From: Alphaproteobacteria bacterium LSUCC0396
GTDB taxonomy: Bacteria > Pseudomonadota > Alphaproteobacteria > Puniceispirillales > Puniceispirillaceae
NCBI GenBank assembly: GCA_041228345.1
Contig: CP166131.1
Coordinates: 1-64,000 of the forward strand
DNA: 64,000 nucleotides
Reading direction: 5' to 3'
Shown: in pieces, positions 17,511 to 27,835 of the stretch
Layout of the letters: every line of letters starts with the position of its first letter
How positions within the stretch are numbered: the first letter of the stretch is position 1
Program-made: the position numbers and the translations under genes
Notes under the pieces: generated by a model
The model's input: the letters and a program-made list of their open reading frames with translations, nothing else
What the model was told of the DNA's origin: nothing
Database searches by the model: none

Positions 17511-18572
17511 ATGAAGATTTTGATATTGGGCGCATCATACGGCTCGCTTCTATCAACGAAATTATTGATGGCAGGTCACGATGTCACTTTGATTTGTCGC
17601 AGTAAATCAGCGGATCTGATTAATCGTGAGGGAACCGAGGTGCGGATCAAGCTCCGCGATGAGGACACGCATCGGGCATTTCGCTCGCATGATTTAGCCG
17701 GCATGCTGGATGCGGTGACGCCAGCCGATGCACGGCCTGAAGATTACGACATGATCGGGCTTGCGATGCAGGAGCCTCAATATTCTGAGCCGCAGGTAAA
17801 AGGCCTGATGCGCCGCATTGCAGCGAGCCGCCGGCCCTGTCTTTCGATTATGAATATGCCGCCATTACCGTTTTTGCGGCGGATTGACGCCTTGGCTGAG
17901 GCGCCGTTGGATATGTGTTATGATGATGTTTCAGTGTGGGCAGATTTTGAGCCGGGTCTGATGTCGCTATGCAGCCCAGACCCACAGGCATTTCGCCCAC
18001 CAGAAGACGGAACCAACGTCCTTCATGTGGGTTTGCCGACCAATTTCAAGGCGGCAGCTTTTGCTGATCCTCAGCATAATTCAATGCTTCGTCAACTGGA
18101 GGCCGACATTTCAGGCGTGACCGTTGATGGCAAGGATGTGCCGGTAAAGCTGCGCGTTTATGACAGCCTGTTTGTGCCAATGGCAAAATGGAGCATGTTG
18201 CTGACTGGTAATTACCAATGTGTCCAGCGCGACGGCATTAGGCCTATCCGTGATGCGGTGCATGGAGATATTGATGCCTCGGCCGAAATGTATGCGTGGG
18301 TTGATACTCTTGCTCGTGCGCTTGGCGCCGATGCCGGTGATCAGGTGCCGTTTGAAAAATACGCCAATGCCGCCAGCAGTCTGTTAAAGCCGTCATCAGC
18401 GGCAAGAGCCATTGATGCTGGTGCCAAGACTATCGAGCGGGTTGACCTGTTGGTGCAAAGAATTGCTGCCAGCATCGGCATGCAGAATGATCTGCTGGAC
18501 GAAACCGTCGCGATTGTGAATGAGCGCCTTGATACTAACCGATTCGAGGCACCAGTTTACCGTGTGGCGTAA
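17511..18572 (+). CDS. Ketopantoate reductase-like (ApbA/PanE family) dehydrogenase
   Basis: A 353-aa protein with an N-terminal Rossmann domain (KILILGASYGSLLSTKLLMAGHDVTLICRS). It has a C-terminal helical domain that contains the MAKWSMLLTGNYQC segment, corresponding to the conserved lysine helix of the PanE group. The dinucleotide motif is GxSxGS, not the usual GxGxxG, so the second glycine is replaced. This, and a length above PanE's ~300 aa, suggests a side branch acting on another 2-oxo acid and not pantothenate synthesis. GGGAG lies upstream of the ATG. It stands alone between the formate dehydrogenase terminator and a bidirectional terminator, with its own AT-rich promoter region and palindrome. 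The physiological substrate is unknown. Confidence 0.72.
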   Translation: MKILILGASYGSLLSTKLLMAGHDVTLICRSKSADLINREGTEVRIKLRDEDTHRAFRSHDLAGMLDAVTPADARPEDYDMIGLAMQEPQYSEPQVKGLMRRIAASRRPCLSIMNMPPLPFLRRIDALAEAPLDMCYDDVSVWADFEPGLMSLCSPDPQAFRPPEDGTNVLHVGLPTNFKAAAFADPQHNSMLRQLEADISGVTVDGKDVPVKLRVYDSLFVPMAKWSMLLTGNYQCVQRDGIRPIRDAVHGDIDASAEMYAWVDTLARALGADAGDQVPFEKYANAASSLLKPSSAARAIDAGAKTIERVDLLVQRIAASIGMQNDLLDETVAIVNERLDTNRFEAPVYRVA

Positions 18573-18648
18573 GGCAGCCGCGCCCCGCAGACGGGGGACA
18601 CAAGGCCGGATCAGGCAGCGTTGCTAAGGTCGGGTTTGTGATTGCATT

Positions 18649-18682
18649 GAAAAAGGGCGGCCCCAGAGGAACCGCCCTTTTA
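18649..18682. terminator. Bidirectional terminator between convergent genes
   Basis: AAAAAGGGCGG and CCGCCCTTTT form a stem around an 11-base loop. It is flanked by A and T runs, so it can stop transcription from the 17.5-kb gene (+) and from sucD (-). Confidence 0.75.
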
Positions 18683-18751
18683 TTCATCGAATTTGCTGTT
18701 TTATCACCGCATTTTGCGGCAATAACGACGTGTGGCTTGGTTGAACCGGAT

Positions 18752-19654
18752 TTAGCCTTTTAAAACATCTACCAAGGTGACGCCAAGTTTGGCTGGCGAA
18801 GGCGAGACGCGAACACCGGCTGCCTCTAAGGCGGCAATCTTTTCATCAGCGCCGCCTTTACCGCCAGAAATAACCGCGCCAGCATGGCCCATGGTGCGGC
18901 CAGGCGGTGAGGTACGGCCAGCAATAAAGCCAACCATCGGCTTTGAGCGGCCTTTTTTGGCTTCGTCAATCAGGAATTGCGCCGCATCTTCCTCGGCTGA
19001 ACCGCCAATCTCACCAATCATGATGATTGATTCGGTCTGCGCATCAGCAAGGAACATCTCTAGCACATCGATGAATTCCGTGCCCTTGACCGGATCGCCG
19101 CCAATACCAACGGCAGATGACTGGCCGAGGCCCGCCATTGATGTTTGGTAAACCGCCTCATAGGTCAGCGTTCCCGACCGGGATAGCACGCCAACCGAGC
19201 CTTTGCGAAAAATGCTTGGTGGCATGATCCCGATTTTGCATTCATCCGGTGTCATCAGGCCGGGACAATTGGGGCCAATCAAACGTGAATTTGATTTATC
19301 CAGCTTTTCCTTTACCCGCACCATGTCCATAACCGGAACACCCTCTGTGATACAGGTTATCAGCTCAATGCCTGCATCAATCGCTTCTTCTATTGCTGCG
19401 GCGGCGCCTGCTGGCGGAACATAGATTACCGAGGCGTTAGCGCCAGTGGCGTCTTTGGCTTCGGCAACCGTGGCATATAGCGGCAGGTTTTGTCCCGCAG
19501 CGCTAGTCCATTCTTGGCCGCCTTTTTTCGGGTGAGTGCCGGCAACCATTTGGGTTCCATGATAGGCGAGTGCCTGTTCAGTATGAAATGTGCCGGTTTT
19601 ACCAGTCAGGCCCTGCACAATGATTTTGGTGTCTTTGTTAATGAGAATCGACAT
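18752..19654 (-). CDS. sucD: Succinate-CoA ligase, alpha subunit
   Basis: A 300-aa CoA-binding subunit of succinyl-CoA synthetase. It interconverts succinyl-CoA + NDP + Pi with succinate + CoA + NTP. The N-terminal CoA domain shows [17 protein letters not shown]. The phosphohistidine loop is in the [21 protein letters not shown] segment near residue 245. GPNCPG and [11 protein letters not shown] are standard. It starts four bases after sucC, so the pair is an operon. The pair is not next to sucAB or mdh, which is the usual alphaproteobacterial arrangement. Instead it is divergent from the oxalate regulator gene. A malate-CoA ligase (MtkB) cannot be ruled out by eye, because the two families are very close. 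Confidence 0.93.
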   Translation of the reverse strand: MSILINKDTKIIVQGLTGKTGTFHTEQALAYHGTQMVAGTHPKKGGQEWTSAAGQNLPLYATVAEAKDATGANASVIYVPPAGAAAAIEEAIDAGIELITCITEGVPVMDMVRVKEKLDKSNSRLIGPNCPGLMTPDECKIGIMPPSIFRKGSVGVLSRSGTLTYEAVYQTSMAGLGQSSAVGIGGDPVKGTEFIDVLEMFLADAQTESIIMIGEIGGSAEEDAAQFLIDEAKKGRSKPMVGFIAGRTSPPGRTMGHAGAVISGGKGGADEKIAALEAAGVRVSPSPAKLGVTLVDVLKG

Positions 19655-19658
19655 GTGC

Positions 19659-20852
19659 TTAGCCTTTCACTGCTTTTACAATTTTCTGCGCGGCGTCATC
19701 CAGATCATCAGCGGCAATCACATTCAGTCCGCTGCTATTGATGATCGCTTTTCCTTCGTCAACCTTGGTGCCTTCGAGACGTACCACCAATGGCACCTCA
19801 AGATTGATGTCCTTCGCCGCCTGAACGACGCCGTCAGCAATCACGTCACAGCGCATGATGCCGCCAAAAATATTCACCAGAATACCTTTCACATTGGGAT
19901 CGGCGGTGATGATCTTAAAGGCTGCGGTAACGCGTTCGGTCGTTGCGCTGCCGCCAACATCAAGAAAGTTTGCTGGCTCAGCTCCATAAAGCTTGATGAT
20001 GTCCATAGTTGCCATCGCAAGCCCTGCACCGTTCACCATGCAGCCAATTTCGCCGTCCAGCGCAATGTAGGCGAGGTCATATTTTGATGCCTCAACTTCC
20101 TTTTCGTCTTCTTCGGTTTCGTCCCGCAATTCTAAAATATCGGGATGCCGAAACAGCGCATTATTGTCAAAAGACACTTTTGCGTCGAGCACCTGAACAT
20201 CGTTTGACTTGGTAACAATCAACGGGTTGATTTCCAGGAGGCTCATATCCTTGCTGCTAAAAGCCTCATAGAGGTTTTTGAAAAGTGCAATGCCCTGATC
20301 TCGGGCTGATCCGGTGAGCTTTAGCGCGTCAGCAATCCTGGCTGCATCAGCATCAGTGCACCCGGTGCTGGCAGTGATGCCAACTGAATGGATTAATTCA
20401 GGCGTGTCATGCGCGACCGTCTCAATATCCATGCCGCCTTCGGTTGATGCGACAAAAGATGTTTTGCAAGTCTCGCGATCAACGAGGATCGAAAGATACA
20501 GTTCGCGATCAATTTCGGCGCCAGCTTCGACATATAGCTGATTTACAGCCTTGCCATTGGGACCGGTTTGCTTGGTCACAAGGGTTTTTCCAAACATTTC
20601 CCGCGCATTTTCCAGCGCCTCTTCGGCTGAAAAAGATACGCGAACGCCGCCTTTGGCGTCAGGGCCAAGCTCTTTGAACTTGCCTTTACCGCGTCCACCG
20701 GCGTGGATCTGGCTCTTTACCACCCAGACAGGGCCGGGCAGCGATGCAATCGCGCTTTCGGCATCGTCAAGATTGGTAATCGCAACACCGGCGGCAATGG
20801 GCGCGCCAAATGTCTGTAAAATTTTCTTGGCCTGATGTTCATGGATGTTCAT
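19659..20852 (-). CDS. sucC: Succinate-CoA ligase, beta subunit
   Basis: A 397-aa ATP-grasp subunit, normal for SucC. It begins with the family signature [12 protein letters not shown], which fixes the start at 20852; a longer in-frame reading to 21032 has no conserved sequence and runs into regulatory [37 protein letters not shown] and [13 protein letters not shown] are the nucleotide- and subunit-interface blocks. It is transcribed away from the GntR gene. The 357-base gap between them carries two TGGTATACCA-like palindromes, so sucCD may share regulation with the oxalate operon. Its role there could be to supply succinyl-CoA as the first CoA donor for oxalate, or simply the TCA cycle. Confidence 0.93.
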   Translation of the reverse strand: MNIHEHQAKKILQTFGAPIAAGVAITNLDDAESAIASLPGPVWVVKSQIHAGGRGKGKFKELGPDAKGGVRVSFSAEEALENAREMFGKTLVTKQTGPNGKAVNQLYVEAGAEIDRELYLSILVDRETCKTSFVASTEGGMDIETVAHDTPELIHSVGITASTGCTDADAARIADALKLTGSARDQGIALFKNLYEAFSSKDMSLLEINPLIVTKSNDVQVLDAKVSFDNNALFRHPDILELRDETEEDEKEVEASKYDLAYIALDGEIGCMVNGAGLAMATMDIIKLYGAEPANFLDVGGSATTERVTAAFKIITADPNVKGILVNIFGGIMRCDVIADGVVQAAKDINLEVPLVVRLEGTKVDEGKAIINSSGLNVIAADDLDDAAQKIVKAVKG

Positions 20853-21050
20853 TGCTACTGTCTTTCTCCCACTGTGCGGCCTCGGTTGCTGAGGCCGCAT
20901 TAATTGCAACGATCCCGTCTTGGGCGTTCCGCGTTCCGGTGTAAGCCTTATAGCGGACAAAAACCGTTTTTGCCTATAGTTCGCAAAAGCTGGCACGGGA
21001 TAAATCTGTCTGTTGATATACCTTAAATTCACAGATATTTACTATTTATA

Positions 21051-21060
21051 TGGTATACCA
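21051..21060. promoter_or_regulatory. TGGTATACCA palindrome, candidate GntR operator 1
   Basis: Perfect 10-bp palindrome identical to the one before the NAD-formate dehydrogenase operon, 150 bases before the GntR start and 199 bases before the sucC start on the other strand. Confidence 0.65.
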
Positions 21061-21134
21061 CACACCACTAATAGCAAGAACTATCAGCAATAAAACACCC
21101 TAAAAACCCCTTGACGAGTGTTGTGTCAGGTGTA

Positions 21135-21144
21135 AGGTATACCA
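21135..21144. promoter_or_regulatory. AGGTATACCA, candidate GntR operator 2 overlapping the -10 region
   Basis: One base away from TGGTATACCA. It lies about 18 bases after a TTGACG -35-like hexamer, so a bound repressor would cover the -10 region. Autorepression of the regulator is the expected outcome. Confidence 0.6.
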
Positions 21145-21209
21145 GATAAAGCGTGTGATCACGTGATTGGTTGACTTATTTTAACGAGGATTGAAGAGGG
21201 GGGGGTGAC

Positions 21210-21944
21210 GTGGCAATCGATGTCAAACTAAAGCCTGTTTCGATCAATTTTACCCTGAAAGACCATATATATGAGGTGCTGCGCGAGAGCATCTTGAAGG
21301 TCGATATCTATGATGCTGATGAAGAGTTACGATTGGATGAGCGCCGGCTTGCCGAGCAGCTTGGCATCTCGCGTACACCGATTCGCGAAGCGTTAGCGCG
21401 ATTGGCGCAGGATGGTTTAGTCGAGATTTTGCCACGCAAAGGCGTGTTTATTCACCGTAAAAGCCTTAATGAGATTCTTGACATGGTTGTGACGTGGGCG
21501 GCGCTGGAAAGCATGGCGGCGCACATCGCGGCGCGTGTTGCCTCAGATGCCGAGATTAAGGCGCTTCGTGACCTAGCAATGCGCCACAGCACCTCAGCAA
21601 GCAAGGCTGAGCTAAGTGAGTATTCCGACGCAAATATCAAATTCCATCAGGCAATTTTTGACATGTCCGGCAGCCCCTTGTTGAAATCAACAACTGATGG
21701 GCTTTTTGCACATATGTTTGCGGTTCGTCGGCGGGCAATGGGCGAGAATAACCGTGCTACCAATTCGGTTGCTGACCATATGGAAATTATCGAAGCGCTT
21801 GAGTCCCGCGACAGTGAATTGGCGTCGCGTTTGGTGCGTGAGCACACGATGCGGTTGCATGATCATATTCGGGAGAGATGGACGCGGCTGGCCAACAAAA
21901 CAAAGGTGGGCTCCAGCCCCGAAAAATCTGACACAGAAACATAA
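21210..21944 (+). CDS. GntR-family transcriptional regulator with FCD (FadR-type) ligand domain
   Basis: A 244-aa regulator. The N-terminal winged helix-turn-helix is typical of GntR proteins: LRLDERRLAEQLGISRTPIREALARLAQDGLVEILPRKG (about residues 46-85). The C-terminal FCD helical domain contains the metal/ligand histidines (IKFHQAIFDMSG, DHMEIIEALESRD, REHTMRLHDHIRERW). FCD proteins respond to small carboxylates or acyl-CoA compounds. The GTG start follows a strong GAGGGGGGG sequence. It is 137 bases before the oxalyl-CoA decarboxylase gene, in the same direction. It has palindromic candidate operators in its own promoter, so it is the likely local regulator of oxalate/formyl-CoA catabolism. 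The effector (oxalate, oxalyl-CoA or formyl-CoA) is not known. Confidence 0.9.
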   Translation: MAIDVKLKPVSINFTLKDHIYEVLRESILKVDIYDADEELRLDERRLAEQLGISRTPIREALARLAQDGLVEILPRKGVFIHRKSLNEILDMVVTWAALESMAAHIAARVASDAEIKALRDLAMRHSTSASKAELSEYSDANIKFHQAIFDMSGSPLLKSTTDGLFAHMFAVRRRAMGENNRATNSVADHMEIIEALESRDSELASRLVREHTMRLHDHIRERWTRLANKTKVGSSPEKSDTET

Positions 21945-22081
21945 ATTAGAAACAAAACACCGGTAGTTGACACCAAAGTAAGAGCGGGCTCCAAAGAAAC
22001 AACAAGAAATCGGCCGCCAAAACCAAACACTAACCAAATTTATCAATTCGAAAATTACGAAGGTTCTTACAGGAGACAAAA

Positions 22082-23794
22082 ATGACTTCATCCGAGACAC
22101 AGGCGCTAACAGACGGTTTTCACCTCGTTATCGACGCGCTCAAGCTCAATGATATCAACACAATTTACGGCGTTCCGGGCATCCCGATCACCGATCTTGG
22201 GCGGATTGCGCAGGCCGAAGGTATGCGCGTAATTTCATTCCGCCATGAGCAGCATGCAGGTAACGCTGCATCAATTGCCGGTTATCTGACAAAAAAGCCG
22301 GGCATTTGCCTGACTGTTTCGGCGCCGGGCTTCTTGAACGGTCTGACCGCATTGGCAAATGCAACAACTAACTGTTTCCCAATGATCCTGATCAGTGGCT
22401 CGTCCGAGCGTGAAATCGTTGATTTGCAGCAGGGTGACTATGAAGAAATGGATCAGCTGGCGATCGCCAAGCCACTATGTAAAGCCGCGTTCCGGGTGCT
22501 TCATGCCGAAGATATTGGCATTGCCGTTGCCCGCGCCATTCGTGCCGCCGTTTCGGGTCGTCCAGGCGGTGTTTACCTTGATCTTCCAGCAAAATTATTT
22601 GCCCAAGTCATGGACGCGGAAGCAGGCCAAAAGTCGCTTGTTAAGGTTATCGATCCGGCACCGCGGCAACTGCCAGCCCCTGATGCGGTTGCACGGGCAC
22701 TTGATGTTCTAAAAAGCGCAAAGCGCCCATTGATTATTCTGGGCAAGGGCGCTGCCTATGCTCAAGACGATGAGATTGTAAAAAGCTTTGTCGAGAAAAG
22801 CGGCGTGCCGTACCTGCCAATGAGCATGGCCAAGGGCCTTTTGCCGGATGATCACCCGCAATCTGCCGGTGCAGCGCGTTCGCTGGTGCTAAAAGAGGCA
22901 GATGTTGTGGTGATGGTTGGGGCGCGTTTGAACTGGCTCTTGTCACACGGTAAAGGCAAGAGCTGGGGTGAGCCAGGTTCAAAGCGCTTTATCCAAGTTG
23001 ATATCGAACCGCGTGAAATGGACAGCAATGTCGAGATTACAGCACCTGTTGTTGGTGACATTGGATCATGCTTGAGTGCAATGACACAAGGCATGGGCGA
23101 TAATTGGCCTGCCGTTCCGGCCGATTGGACAGCGACGATCCAGCAGCGCAAAGATATCAACCTTGAAAAAATGGGCGCCAAGTTGAAAAGCAACACCGTG
23201 CCAATGGATTTCCATAGCGCGCTAGGTGCGCTGCGTACGATCGTGAAAGAACGCCCAGACGCGATTCTGGTGAACGAGGGCGCCAACACGCTCGATTTTG
23301 CCCGCAGCATCATTGATATCTATAAGCCGCGCAAACGTCTTGACGTGGGAACATGGGGTATCATGGGCATCGGTATGGGCGCTGCCGTTGCGGCGGCGGT
23401 TGAGACGGGTCAGCGGGTCTTGGCTGTCGAGGGTGATAGCGCCTTTGGTTTCTCTGGAATGGAAATCGAGACTATCTGTCGCTACAACCTGCCGGTTTGT
23501 GTGGTCGTGTTTAATAATAACGGTATTTACCGTGGCACTGACACAAATCCGACTGGCGGCGAAGATGTGGCGCCAACGGTATTCGTTAAGGATGCGCGGT
23601 ATGATCAGATGATGGCAGCCTTTGGTGGGGTTGGCGTTTACGCCACGACGCCTGACGAGCTTACCCGCGCGGTAAATGAGGCGATGGATAGCGGCAAACC
23701 AACCTTGGTTAACGCTGTCATTGATGAAAATGCCGGCACTGAAAGTGGCCGTATTGGCAATCTCAACCCACAAAGTGTGGTGTCTAAGAAATAG
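22082..23794 (+). CDS. oxc: Oxalyl-CoA decarboxylase
   Basis: A 570-aa thiamine-diphosphate enzyme that converts oxalyl-CoA to formyl-CoA and CO2. Length and sequence match the Oxalobacter-type enzyme. Glu56 in [11 protein letters not shown] is the TPP-activating glutamate. The stretch [15 protein letters not shown] near residue 30 is an Oxc hallmark. The C-terminal TPP/Mg motif is [19 protein letters not shown] ... NNNGIYRG. The ATG is preceded by ACAGGAGAC. It is the first catabolic gene after the GntR regulator and is followed 42 bases later by frc. The pairing with frc removes most doubt versus acetolactate synthase or benzoylformate decarboxylase homologues. The product formyl-CoA feeds the next three genes. 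Confidence 0.95.
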   Translation: MTSSETQALTDGFHLVIDALKLNDINTIYGVPGIPITDLGRIAQAEGMRVISFRHEQHAGNAASIAGYLTKKPGICLTVSAPGFLNGLTALANATTNCFPMILISGSSEREIVDLQQGDYEEMDQLAIAKPLCKAAFRVLHAEDIGIAVARAIRAAVSGRPGGVYLDLPAKLFAQVMDAEAGQKSLVKVIDPAPRQLPAPDAVARALDVLKSAKRPLIILGKGAAYAQDDEIVKSFVEKSGVPYLPMSMAKGLLPDDHPQSAGAARSLVLKEADVVVMVGARLNWLLSHGKGKSWGEPGSKRFIQVDIEPREMDSNVEITAPVVGDIGSCLSAMTQGMGDNWPAVPADWTATIQQRKDINLEKMGAKLKSNTVPMDFHSALGALRTIVKERPDAILVNEGANTLDFARSIIDIYKPRKRLDVGTWGIMGIGMGAAVAAAVETGQRVLAVEGDSAFGFSGMEIETICRYNLPVCVVVFNNNGIYRGTDTNPTGGEDVAPTVFVKDARYDQMMAAFGGVGVYATTPDELTRAVNEAMDSGKPTLVNAVIDENAGTESGRIGNLNPQSVVSKK

Positions 23795-23836
23795 CGCCAC
23801 GGCCTAGTCACTCAGGTTTAGAAATAGGATAAGACG

Positions 23837-25096
23837 ATGAAAGCTCTTGAAGGTATTAAAGTTCTGGATTTCACCCATGTTCAATCAGGTCCAACCTGTA
23901 CCCAGCTTCTGGCTTGGTTTGGCGCTGATGTGATCAAGGTCGAGCGTCCGGGGGTTGGGGATGCAACACGCCAGCAATTGGTCGATGTTGAAGGTGCCGA
24001 TAGCCTTTATTTCACCATGCTGAACCACAATAAACGGTCAATTGAGCTGAATTCCAAAAATGAAACCGGAAAGCAGATCTTAACCCGTCTTATCGAAACC
24101 TGTGATGTGCTGGTTGAAAATTTTGCGCCCGGCGCGCTGGATCGCATGGGCTTTACATGGGAGCGGATTCAAGAAATCAACCCGCGCCTCATTATGGCTT
24201 CGATCAAAGGATTTGGCCCGGGCAAATACCAAGATTGCAAAGTCTATGAGAACGTCGCCCAATGTGCTGGTGGTTCTGCGTCAACAACCGGTTTTCGTGA
24301 TGGCCCGCCATTGGTAACCGGCGCGCAAATCGGTGATTCTGGAACCGGCCTGCACCTTTGCCTAGGGATTGTCACTGCGCTATTCCACCGGGAAAAATCT
24401 GGTCGAGGCCAGAAGGTAACGGCAGCGATGCAAGACTCGGTGCTGAACCTTGCGCGGGTCAAGCTTCGCGATCAGCAGCGCCTTGCCGCTGGCCCTTTGA
24501 AGGAATATTCGCAATTTGGTGAGGGGATTCCGTTTGGCGATGCGACACCGCGTGCGGGTAATGATTCGGGCGGCGGTCAGCCGGGCCGCATATTGCGGTG
24601 CAAGGGCTGGGAACAGGATCCCAACGCATATACCTATTTCATCATTCAGGCTGCGGTTTGGGAAAAGGTCTGCGATATCATTGGTGAGCCTGAGTGGAAA
24701 ACCAAAGAAGGGTATGCCAAGCCGCCACAGCGCCTTGATAAACTGAATGAAATCTTTGAACGTATCGAGCAGTGGACAATGACCAAAACAAAGTTTGAGG
24801 TCATGGATGCTTGTAACCCGCTGGATATTCCGGTTGGCCCGATCCTGTCGATGAAAGAAATTTCTGAAGATGAAGGTCTTTACGCAACTGGCACATTGGT
24901 CAAGGTCGACCATCCAGAGCGCGGCGAATATATTTCGGTCGGATGTCCGATTAAATTGTCTGACAGCCCAGCTGATGTGAAACGTTCACCGTTGCTTGGC
25001 GAGCATACAACCGAGATTTTGACTGATGTTCTTGGCTATTCAGCTGATGAACTCGCCCAGATTATTGAATCGGGTGCTGTGGGCAATGTGAAGTAA
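23837..25096 (+). CDS. frc: Formyl-CoA:oxalate CoA-transferase
   Basis: A 419-aa family III CoA-transferase that moves CoA from formyl-CoA (or succinyl-CoA in some relatives) to oxalate. The catalytic aspartate is Asp167 in [10 protein letters not shown]. The block [19 protein letters not shown] and the flexible glycine loop in [11 protein letters not shown] are characteristic of Frc and not of CaiB or mesaconate enzymes. The family start [14 protein letters not shown] is intact. It lies 42 bases after oxc and its product, oxalyl-CoA, is the Oxc substrate, so the two close the formyl-CoA cycle. It releases formate, which the NAD-formate dehydrogenase or Fhs can use. Confidence 0.95.
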   Translation: MKALEGIKVLDFTHVQSGPTCTQLLAWFGADVIKVERPGVGDATRQQLVDVEGADSLYFTMLNHNKRSIELNSKNETGKQILTRLIETCDVLVENFAPGALDRMGFTWERIQEINPRLIMASIKGFGPGKYQDCKVYENVAQCAGGSASTTGFRDGPPLVTGAQIGDSGTGLHLCLGIVTALFHREKSGRGQKVTAAMQDSVLNLARVKLRDQQRLAAGPLKEYSQFGEGIPFGDATPRAGNDSGGGQPGRILRCKGWEQDPNAYTYFIIQAAVWEKVCDIIGEPEWKTKEGYAKPPQRLDKLNEIFERIEQWTMTKTKFEVMDACNPLDIPVGPILSMKEISEDEGLYATGTLVKVDHPERGEYISVGCPIKLSDSPADVKRSPLLGEHTTEILTDVLGYSADELAQIIESGAVGNVK

Positions 25097-25172
25097 AGTA
25101 ATATTCCATAAGCTATTAATTTGAATGGCTTATGTTTTAAAAATTTAGCTTGGTAGGTTGGGAGAGCAAGCG

Positions 25173-26087
25173 ATGAGAATTGTATTACATGGACAGCAGG
25201 CATTTGGTCAGGCTGTGTTGGAACGACTATTGGAGCGCGGAGAAGACGTTGTTGCTGTCTGTTGCGCACCGACAAAAGAGGGCAAGCCTGAAGACCCGCT
25301 AGTTGAACTGGCACGCGAAAAAGGATTGCCAGTTCATCAGCCAGCATCGTGGAAAACCCCCGAAGCACTTGAATTGATGAAATCATTTAACGCCGACGTC
25401 TGCATGATGGCCTATGTGCTGTTATTTGTGCCGCAAGAAGTGCGCGATGCGCCTAAATACGGCACATTCCAGTATCACCCGTCACTTTGCCCAGAACATC
25501 GCGGCCCTTCATCAATCAACTGGCCGATCGCAATGGGTAAAACCCGCACCGGCCTGTCGATTTTCTGGCCAGATGATGGTTTGGATGAAGGCCCGATGAT
25601 GCTGCAGAAAACCTGCGAAATCGGCCCTGATGAAACGCTTGGGGATGTTTATTTCAAAAAGTTGTTCCCAATGGGCGTCGATGCAATGATCGAGGGGCTA
25701 GAGCTGGTGAAGGCTGGCGTTATTATCAAGCATGATCAGCGCCTCGAAGATGGGTCTTATGAAAGCTGGTTTGGCAAGGCGGCGGCCGAGATCGATTGGT
25801 CAAGGCCGGTTGCTGACGTCTATAATATTATCCGCGCTGCCAACCCTGCACCGGGGGCTTGGACGACCTTTAATGGCAGCGAGTTAAAGATTTATGATAG
25901 TGCGCGCGTTGATGGCACTGGAGCTGCTGGCGAAGTGGTTTCGGTCGATGAAAACGGCGTTACGGTTCAAGGAAATGGCGGACGTATCCTGATCAAAAGG
26001 GTGCGGCCTGCTGATGGTGGAAAAATGGCGGCAAGCGAATGGGCTTCTGCTGCTGGGATTAACTCTGGAACAAAGTTAGGATCATAG
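25173..26087 (+). CDS. Stand-alone formyltransferase homologous to the 10-formyl-THF hydrolase domain of ALDH1L
   Basis: A 304-aa protein. The N-terminal formyltransferase domain (about 1-200) resembles the hydrolase domain of 10-formyltetrahydrofolate dehydrogenase (ALDH1L1). Shared features are [35 protein letters not shown] and [17 protein letters not shown]. The catalytic pair is H102 and D138; the position of the methionyl-tRNA formyltransferase asparagine holds Q100. The C-terminal Fmt-like beta domain (about 205-285) is present, but the carrier and aldehyde-dehydrogenase parts of ALDH1L are missing. I start at 25173, six bases after GGAGAG. It lies between frc and fhs, two bases before the latter. 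It could hydrolyse 10-formyl-THF to formate, or move a formyl group between formyl-CoA and THF. Housekeeping Met-tRNA formyltransferase is unlikely, since there is no adjacent def gene. Confidence 0.82.
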   Translation: MRIVLHGQQAFGQAVLERLLERGEDVVAVCCAPTKEGKPEDPLVELAREKGLPVHQPASWKTPEALELMKSFNADVCMMAYVLLFVPQEVRDAPKYGTFQYHPSLCPEHRGPSSINWPIAMGKTRTGLSIFWPDDGLDEGPMMLQKTCEIGPDETLGDVYFKKLFPMGVDAMIEGLELVKAGVIIKHDQRLEDGSYESWFGKAAAEIDWSRPVADVYNIIRAANPAPGAWTTFNGSELKIYDSARVDGTGAAGEVVSVDENGVTVQGNGGRILIKRVRPADGGKMAASEWASAAGINSGTKLGS

Positions 26088-26089
26088 TT

Positions 26090-27766
26090 GTGAGCTTCAA
26101 AACAGACATCGAAATCGCGCGTGAAGCCAAGAAAATTGCTATTCAGGATGTGGGGGCAAAACTAGGTATTCCTAGTGCTGACCTGCTTCCATTTGGACAT
26201 GATAAGGCAAAAGTTTCTGAGAGTTTTATTAAGAGCCTTGCCAAAAACAAAGATGGCCGCTTGATCTTGGTTACCGCTATCAACCCAACTCCAGCCGGTG
26301 AGGGTAAAACCACAACAACTGTCGGCCTTGGCGATGGTTTGAATAAAATTGGCAAAAAAACCGCTGTATGTATCCGCGAGGCCTCGCTTGGCCCGTGTTT
26401 TGGTATGAAGGGCGGCGCCGCTGGTGGTGGCTATGCCCAAGTCGTTCCAATGGAAGATATGAACCTGCATTTTACTGGTGACTTCCACGCGATTACGTCG
26501 GCTCATAACCTTCTGGCTGCGATGCTTGATAACCATATTTATTGGGGTAACGAGCTGGATATTGATATTCGCCGCGTTGCATTCCGCCGCGTGTTGGATA
26601 TGAATGATCGGGCGCTTCGTGAAATCGTCTGTAACCTTGGTGGCGTTGCCAACGGCTTTCCGCGTGAAGCCGGTTTTGACATCACTGTTGCATCTGAAGT
26701 GATGGCAATCTTGTGTTTGGCGACTGACCTTGCCGATCTCGAGCGTCGTCTTGGTGATATCATAGTTGCCTATCGCCGCGATCGTTCACCTGTATTTTGC
26801 CGTGATATCAAGGCTGATGGTGCGATGACAGTGTTGTTGCAGCAGGCAATGCAGCCAAATCTTGTACAAACATTAGAAAACAACCCTGCATTCGTGCATG
26901 GAGGCCCATTTGCCAATATTGCGCATGGCTGTAATTCAGTTGTTGCAACAACGACAGCGTTAAAGCTGGCTGACTATGTTGTCACCGAAGCTGGATTTGG
27001 CGCCGATCTCGGTGCTGAAAAATTCCTCAACATTAAATGCCGTAAAGCTGGCCTTCGTCCAGATGCGGTTGTCATTGTGGCCACAGTCCGGGCGATGAAG
27101 ATGAACGGTGGTGTTGCCAAAGCCGATCTTGGCCAAGAGAATGTCGAGGCCGTGAAAAAGGGTTGCCCAAATCTTGGCCGTCATATCGAAAATATCCAGC
27201 AATTCGGTGTTCCGGCAATCGTTGCGATCAACCATTTTGTCACTGACACTGATGCCGAGGTTCAAGCGCTTAAAGATTTTGTTGCTGCACAAGGCACCGA
27301 GGCTGTTCTGGCAACACATTGGGCAAATGGTAGTGAGGGCACTGTTGATCTTGCGAATAAAGTTGTCGCTTTGATCGATGGAAACCCATCACAATATGCG
27401 CCGCTATACCCGGCTGAAATGCCGTTGTTCGAAAAGATTGAGACAATTGCCAAAAAAATCTACCGTGCTGATGAGGTGCTGGCTGATTCGAAGATCCGTG
27501 ACCAGCTGAAACAGTGGGAGGCTCAAGGCTATGGTGACCTGCCGGTGTGTATGGCAAAGACCCAATATAGCTTTACCACCGACCCTAATCGTCGGGGGGC
27601 GCCAACCGGTCACAGCCTGCCAATTCGTGAGGTTCGTTTGTCGGCCGGAGCTGGATTTGTTGTGGTAATTTGTGGTGATGTTATGACCATGCCAGGCCTG
27701 CCGCGGGTGCCGTCAGCCGAGACAATTCGGATTAATGAGAATGGTTTGATTGATGGGCTGTTTTAG
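26090..27766 (+). CDS. fhs: Formate-tetrahydrofolate ligase
   Basis: A 558-aa ligase that makes 10-formyl-THF from formate, THF and ATP. The nucleotide loop [19 protein letters not shown] is near residue 66-84. The blocks [40 protein letters not shown] and the C-terminal [16 protein letters not shown] are diagnostic. The start is GTG and lies two bases after the formyltransferase gene, so the two are translated together. In this operon it captures formate released by Frc, linking oxalate to purine, serine and glycine synthesis. It may also run in reverse to make ATP from 10-formyl-THF. Confidence 0.96.
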   Translation: MSFKTDIEIAREAKKIAIQDVGAKLGIPSADLLPFGHDKAKVSESFIKSLAKNKDGRLILVTAINPTPAGEGKTTTTVGLGDGLNKIGKKTAVCIREASLGPCFGMKGGAAGGGYAQVVPMEDMNLHFTGDFHAITSAHNLLAAMLDNHIYWGNELDIDIRRVAFRRVLDMNDRALREIVCNLGGVANGFPREAGFDITVASEVMAILCLATDLADLERRLGDIIVAYRRDRSPVFCRDIKADGAMTVLLQQAMQPNLVQTLENNPAFVHGGPFANIAHGCNSVVATTTALKLADYVVTEAGFGADLGAEKFLNIKCRKAGLRPDAVVIVATVRAMKMNGGVAKADLGQENVEAVKKGCPNLGRHIENIQQFGVPAIVAINHFVTDTDAEVQALKDFVAAQGTEAVLATHWANGSEGTVDLANKVVALIDGNPSQYAPLYPAEMPLFEKIETIAKKIYRADEVLADSKIRDQLKQWEAQGYGDLPVCMAKTQYSFTTDPNRRGAPTGHSLPIREVRLSAGAGFVVVICGDVMTMPGLPRVPSAETIRINENGLIDGLF

Positions 27767-27835
27767 CATTGATCTGCCACGAAAGTCTCATAGACTTCAA
27801 TGATACCAATCTAATGTTCTAGGGGGAGAACTTTA

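Larger units (their letters stand above)
20853..21209. promoter_or_regulatory. Divergent regulatory region between sucCD and the GntR-oxalate operon
   Basis: The region holds no gene. It contains a perfect TGGTATACCA (21051-21060), a one-mismatch copy (21135-21144) and a weaker look-alike, GATATACCTT (21015-21024). A TTGACG hexamer at 21111-21116 is placed so that a -10 element would overlap the second copy. A run of G residues just before the GTG at 21210 serves as ribosome binding site. Confidence 0.6.
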
